Source: CALLPQ01 sp039819545
GTDB lineage: Bacteria; Pseudomonadota; Alphaproteobacteria; Caulobacterales; Parvularculaceae
DNA length: 64,000 nt
Assembly (NCBI GenBank): GCA_039819545.1
Contig: JBCBRS010000014.1
Location: 1 to 64,000 of the forward strand
Direction: 5' to 3'
The notes below the pieces were generated by a model that saw only the letters and a list, made by a program, of their open reading frames with translations, was not told the origin of the DNA and ran no database searches. Positions 63,504 to 64,000 of the stretch are shown here, piece by piece (positions within the stretch are counted from its first letter, which is position 1; each line of letters opens with the position of its first letter). A program made the translations under genes and the position numbers.

Positions 63504-64000
63504 ATGGCGTCGCCAGACATGATTATCATCACGCCTAAGGAAAAGGATATCGGCGCCTTCGCCGTGCGCCGGGCGCTCCCCGATATCAAAAAGCGGGCAG
63601 TGGGTCCGTTTGTCTTTTTCGATCATTTCGGCCCCGTAACCCTGGGCGGCGAGGATGCAATGGATGTGCGCCCACACCCCCACATCAATCTGGCCACGGT
63701 GACCTATCTGTTTGAGGGGCAGATACAGCATCGCGATAGTTTGGCAACGCAGATAATTATCCATCCCGGTGCCATCAATTTGATGGTGGCCGGGCGGGGG
63801 ATTGCTCATTCTGAACGCACCCCGGCGGATGTCAGACGCAATGGTGGGACCTTACACGGGCTTCAGCTTTGGCTTGCCTTGCCCGAAGCGGATGAGCAAA
63901 CCGACCCGGCGTTTTATCATTACCCAAAGGAAGATCTACCGTCGGGCTGCGCTGGCGATGCCGACGTCCGTGTCATGATGGGTGCTGCTTTTGGGCTGTC
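63504..64000 (+). CDS. pirin family protein, 3' end outside the window
   Basis: 166 residues are visible from ATG 63504; the frame is open at base 64000. The pirin cupin signature is present: VGPFVFFDHFGP, VRPHPHINLATVTYLFEG (metal His pair) and GRGIAHSERTP. Some pirins are quercetin dioxygenases, others regulators. It is divergent from the membrane protein gene, about 200 bp away. Confidence 0.9.
   Translation, partial: MASPDMIIITPKEKDIGAFAVRRALPDIKKRAVGPFVFFDHFGPVTLGGEDAMDVRPHPHINLATVTYLFEGQIQHRDSLATQIIIHPGAINLMVAGRGIAHSERTPADVRRNGGTLHGLQLWLALPEADEQTDPAFYHYPKEDLPSGCAGDADVRVMMGAAFGL

Noticed and set aside
63303..63809. A 168-residue minus-strand frame at the right end
   Set aside because: It lies opposite the pirin gene, which has clear family motifs.

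Overview
The window is a chromosomal segment of an alphaproteobacterium; the exact taxon cannot be read from it. Pointers are paired b and b' ATP synthase subunits, a DUF4164-like gene next to zapA upstream of tkt, a Coq4 family protein, a TipN-like coiled-coil membrane protein, moderately high GC and an Nme-like type II-C CRISPR-Cas system. It splits into an accessory left part (1-21.4 kb, with a small island near 28-29 kb) and ordinary chromosome to the right.

Left part. Two elements stand in tandem at one attachment site, tRNA-Arg(CCT). The intact tRNA is at 20085-20161 (minus). Displaced copies of its 3' half, identical to each other over 43 bp, lie at 411-453 and 6644-6686. Between them is a complete type II-C CRISPR-Cas locus: a 15-spacer array (668-1690), cas2, cas1 and cas9 (minus strand), and a tracrRNA (about 6364-6452, plus strand) that I could identify by its 32-nt anti-repeat, a GAAC/GTTC hairpin and a strong terminator. 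There is no integrase in this segment. Between 6.67 and 20.13 kb lies a prophage of about 13.4 kb with no tail genes: a Rep_1-type HUH endonuclease, a packaging ATPase, a candidate double-jelly-roll major capsid protein, many tiny membrane proteins, a membrane-anchored SleB-type lysin, a beta-helix spike, a small polybasic protein, a candidate Acb2-type anti-CBASS protein and a tyrosine integrase beside the tRNA. This is the layout of a PM2/FLiP-like, membrane-containing icosahedral virus.

The two elements are linked by sequence. Three of the 15 spacers match the prophage at 24 of 30 bases: two hit rep and one hits a small membrane gene. They are in frame with the proteins, and most or all mismatches are at synonymous positions. 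The array therefore records attacks by close relatives of the neighbouring prophage. The three protospacer flanks agree on a PAM of the form NGNNAYAR on the side expected from the tracrRNA-derived crRNA direction.

Right part. An IS630-type element (20387-21427) is followed by an RND efflux operon (minus), a HicBA toxin-antitoxin pair between decayed tRNA-Cys-like repeats, tRNA-Cys, thiO, an orphan 3TM-holin-like gene, a CPA-type antiporter, a TipN-like protein, apt, an acyltransferase, a glutamate-synthase-family oxidoreductase, the F0 ATP synthase operon (atpI-B-E-F'-F), efp, a UDP-xylose synthase with a GT61 glycosyltransferase, an amidohydrolase, three hybrid histidine kinases around yebC and an SDR gene, zapA with its DUF4164-like neighbour, and a carbon-metabolism run tkt-gap-pgk-fba-coq4. 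The window ends with an aldose epimerase, a short membrane coiled-coil protein and the start of a pirin gene.
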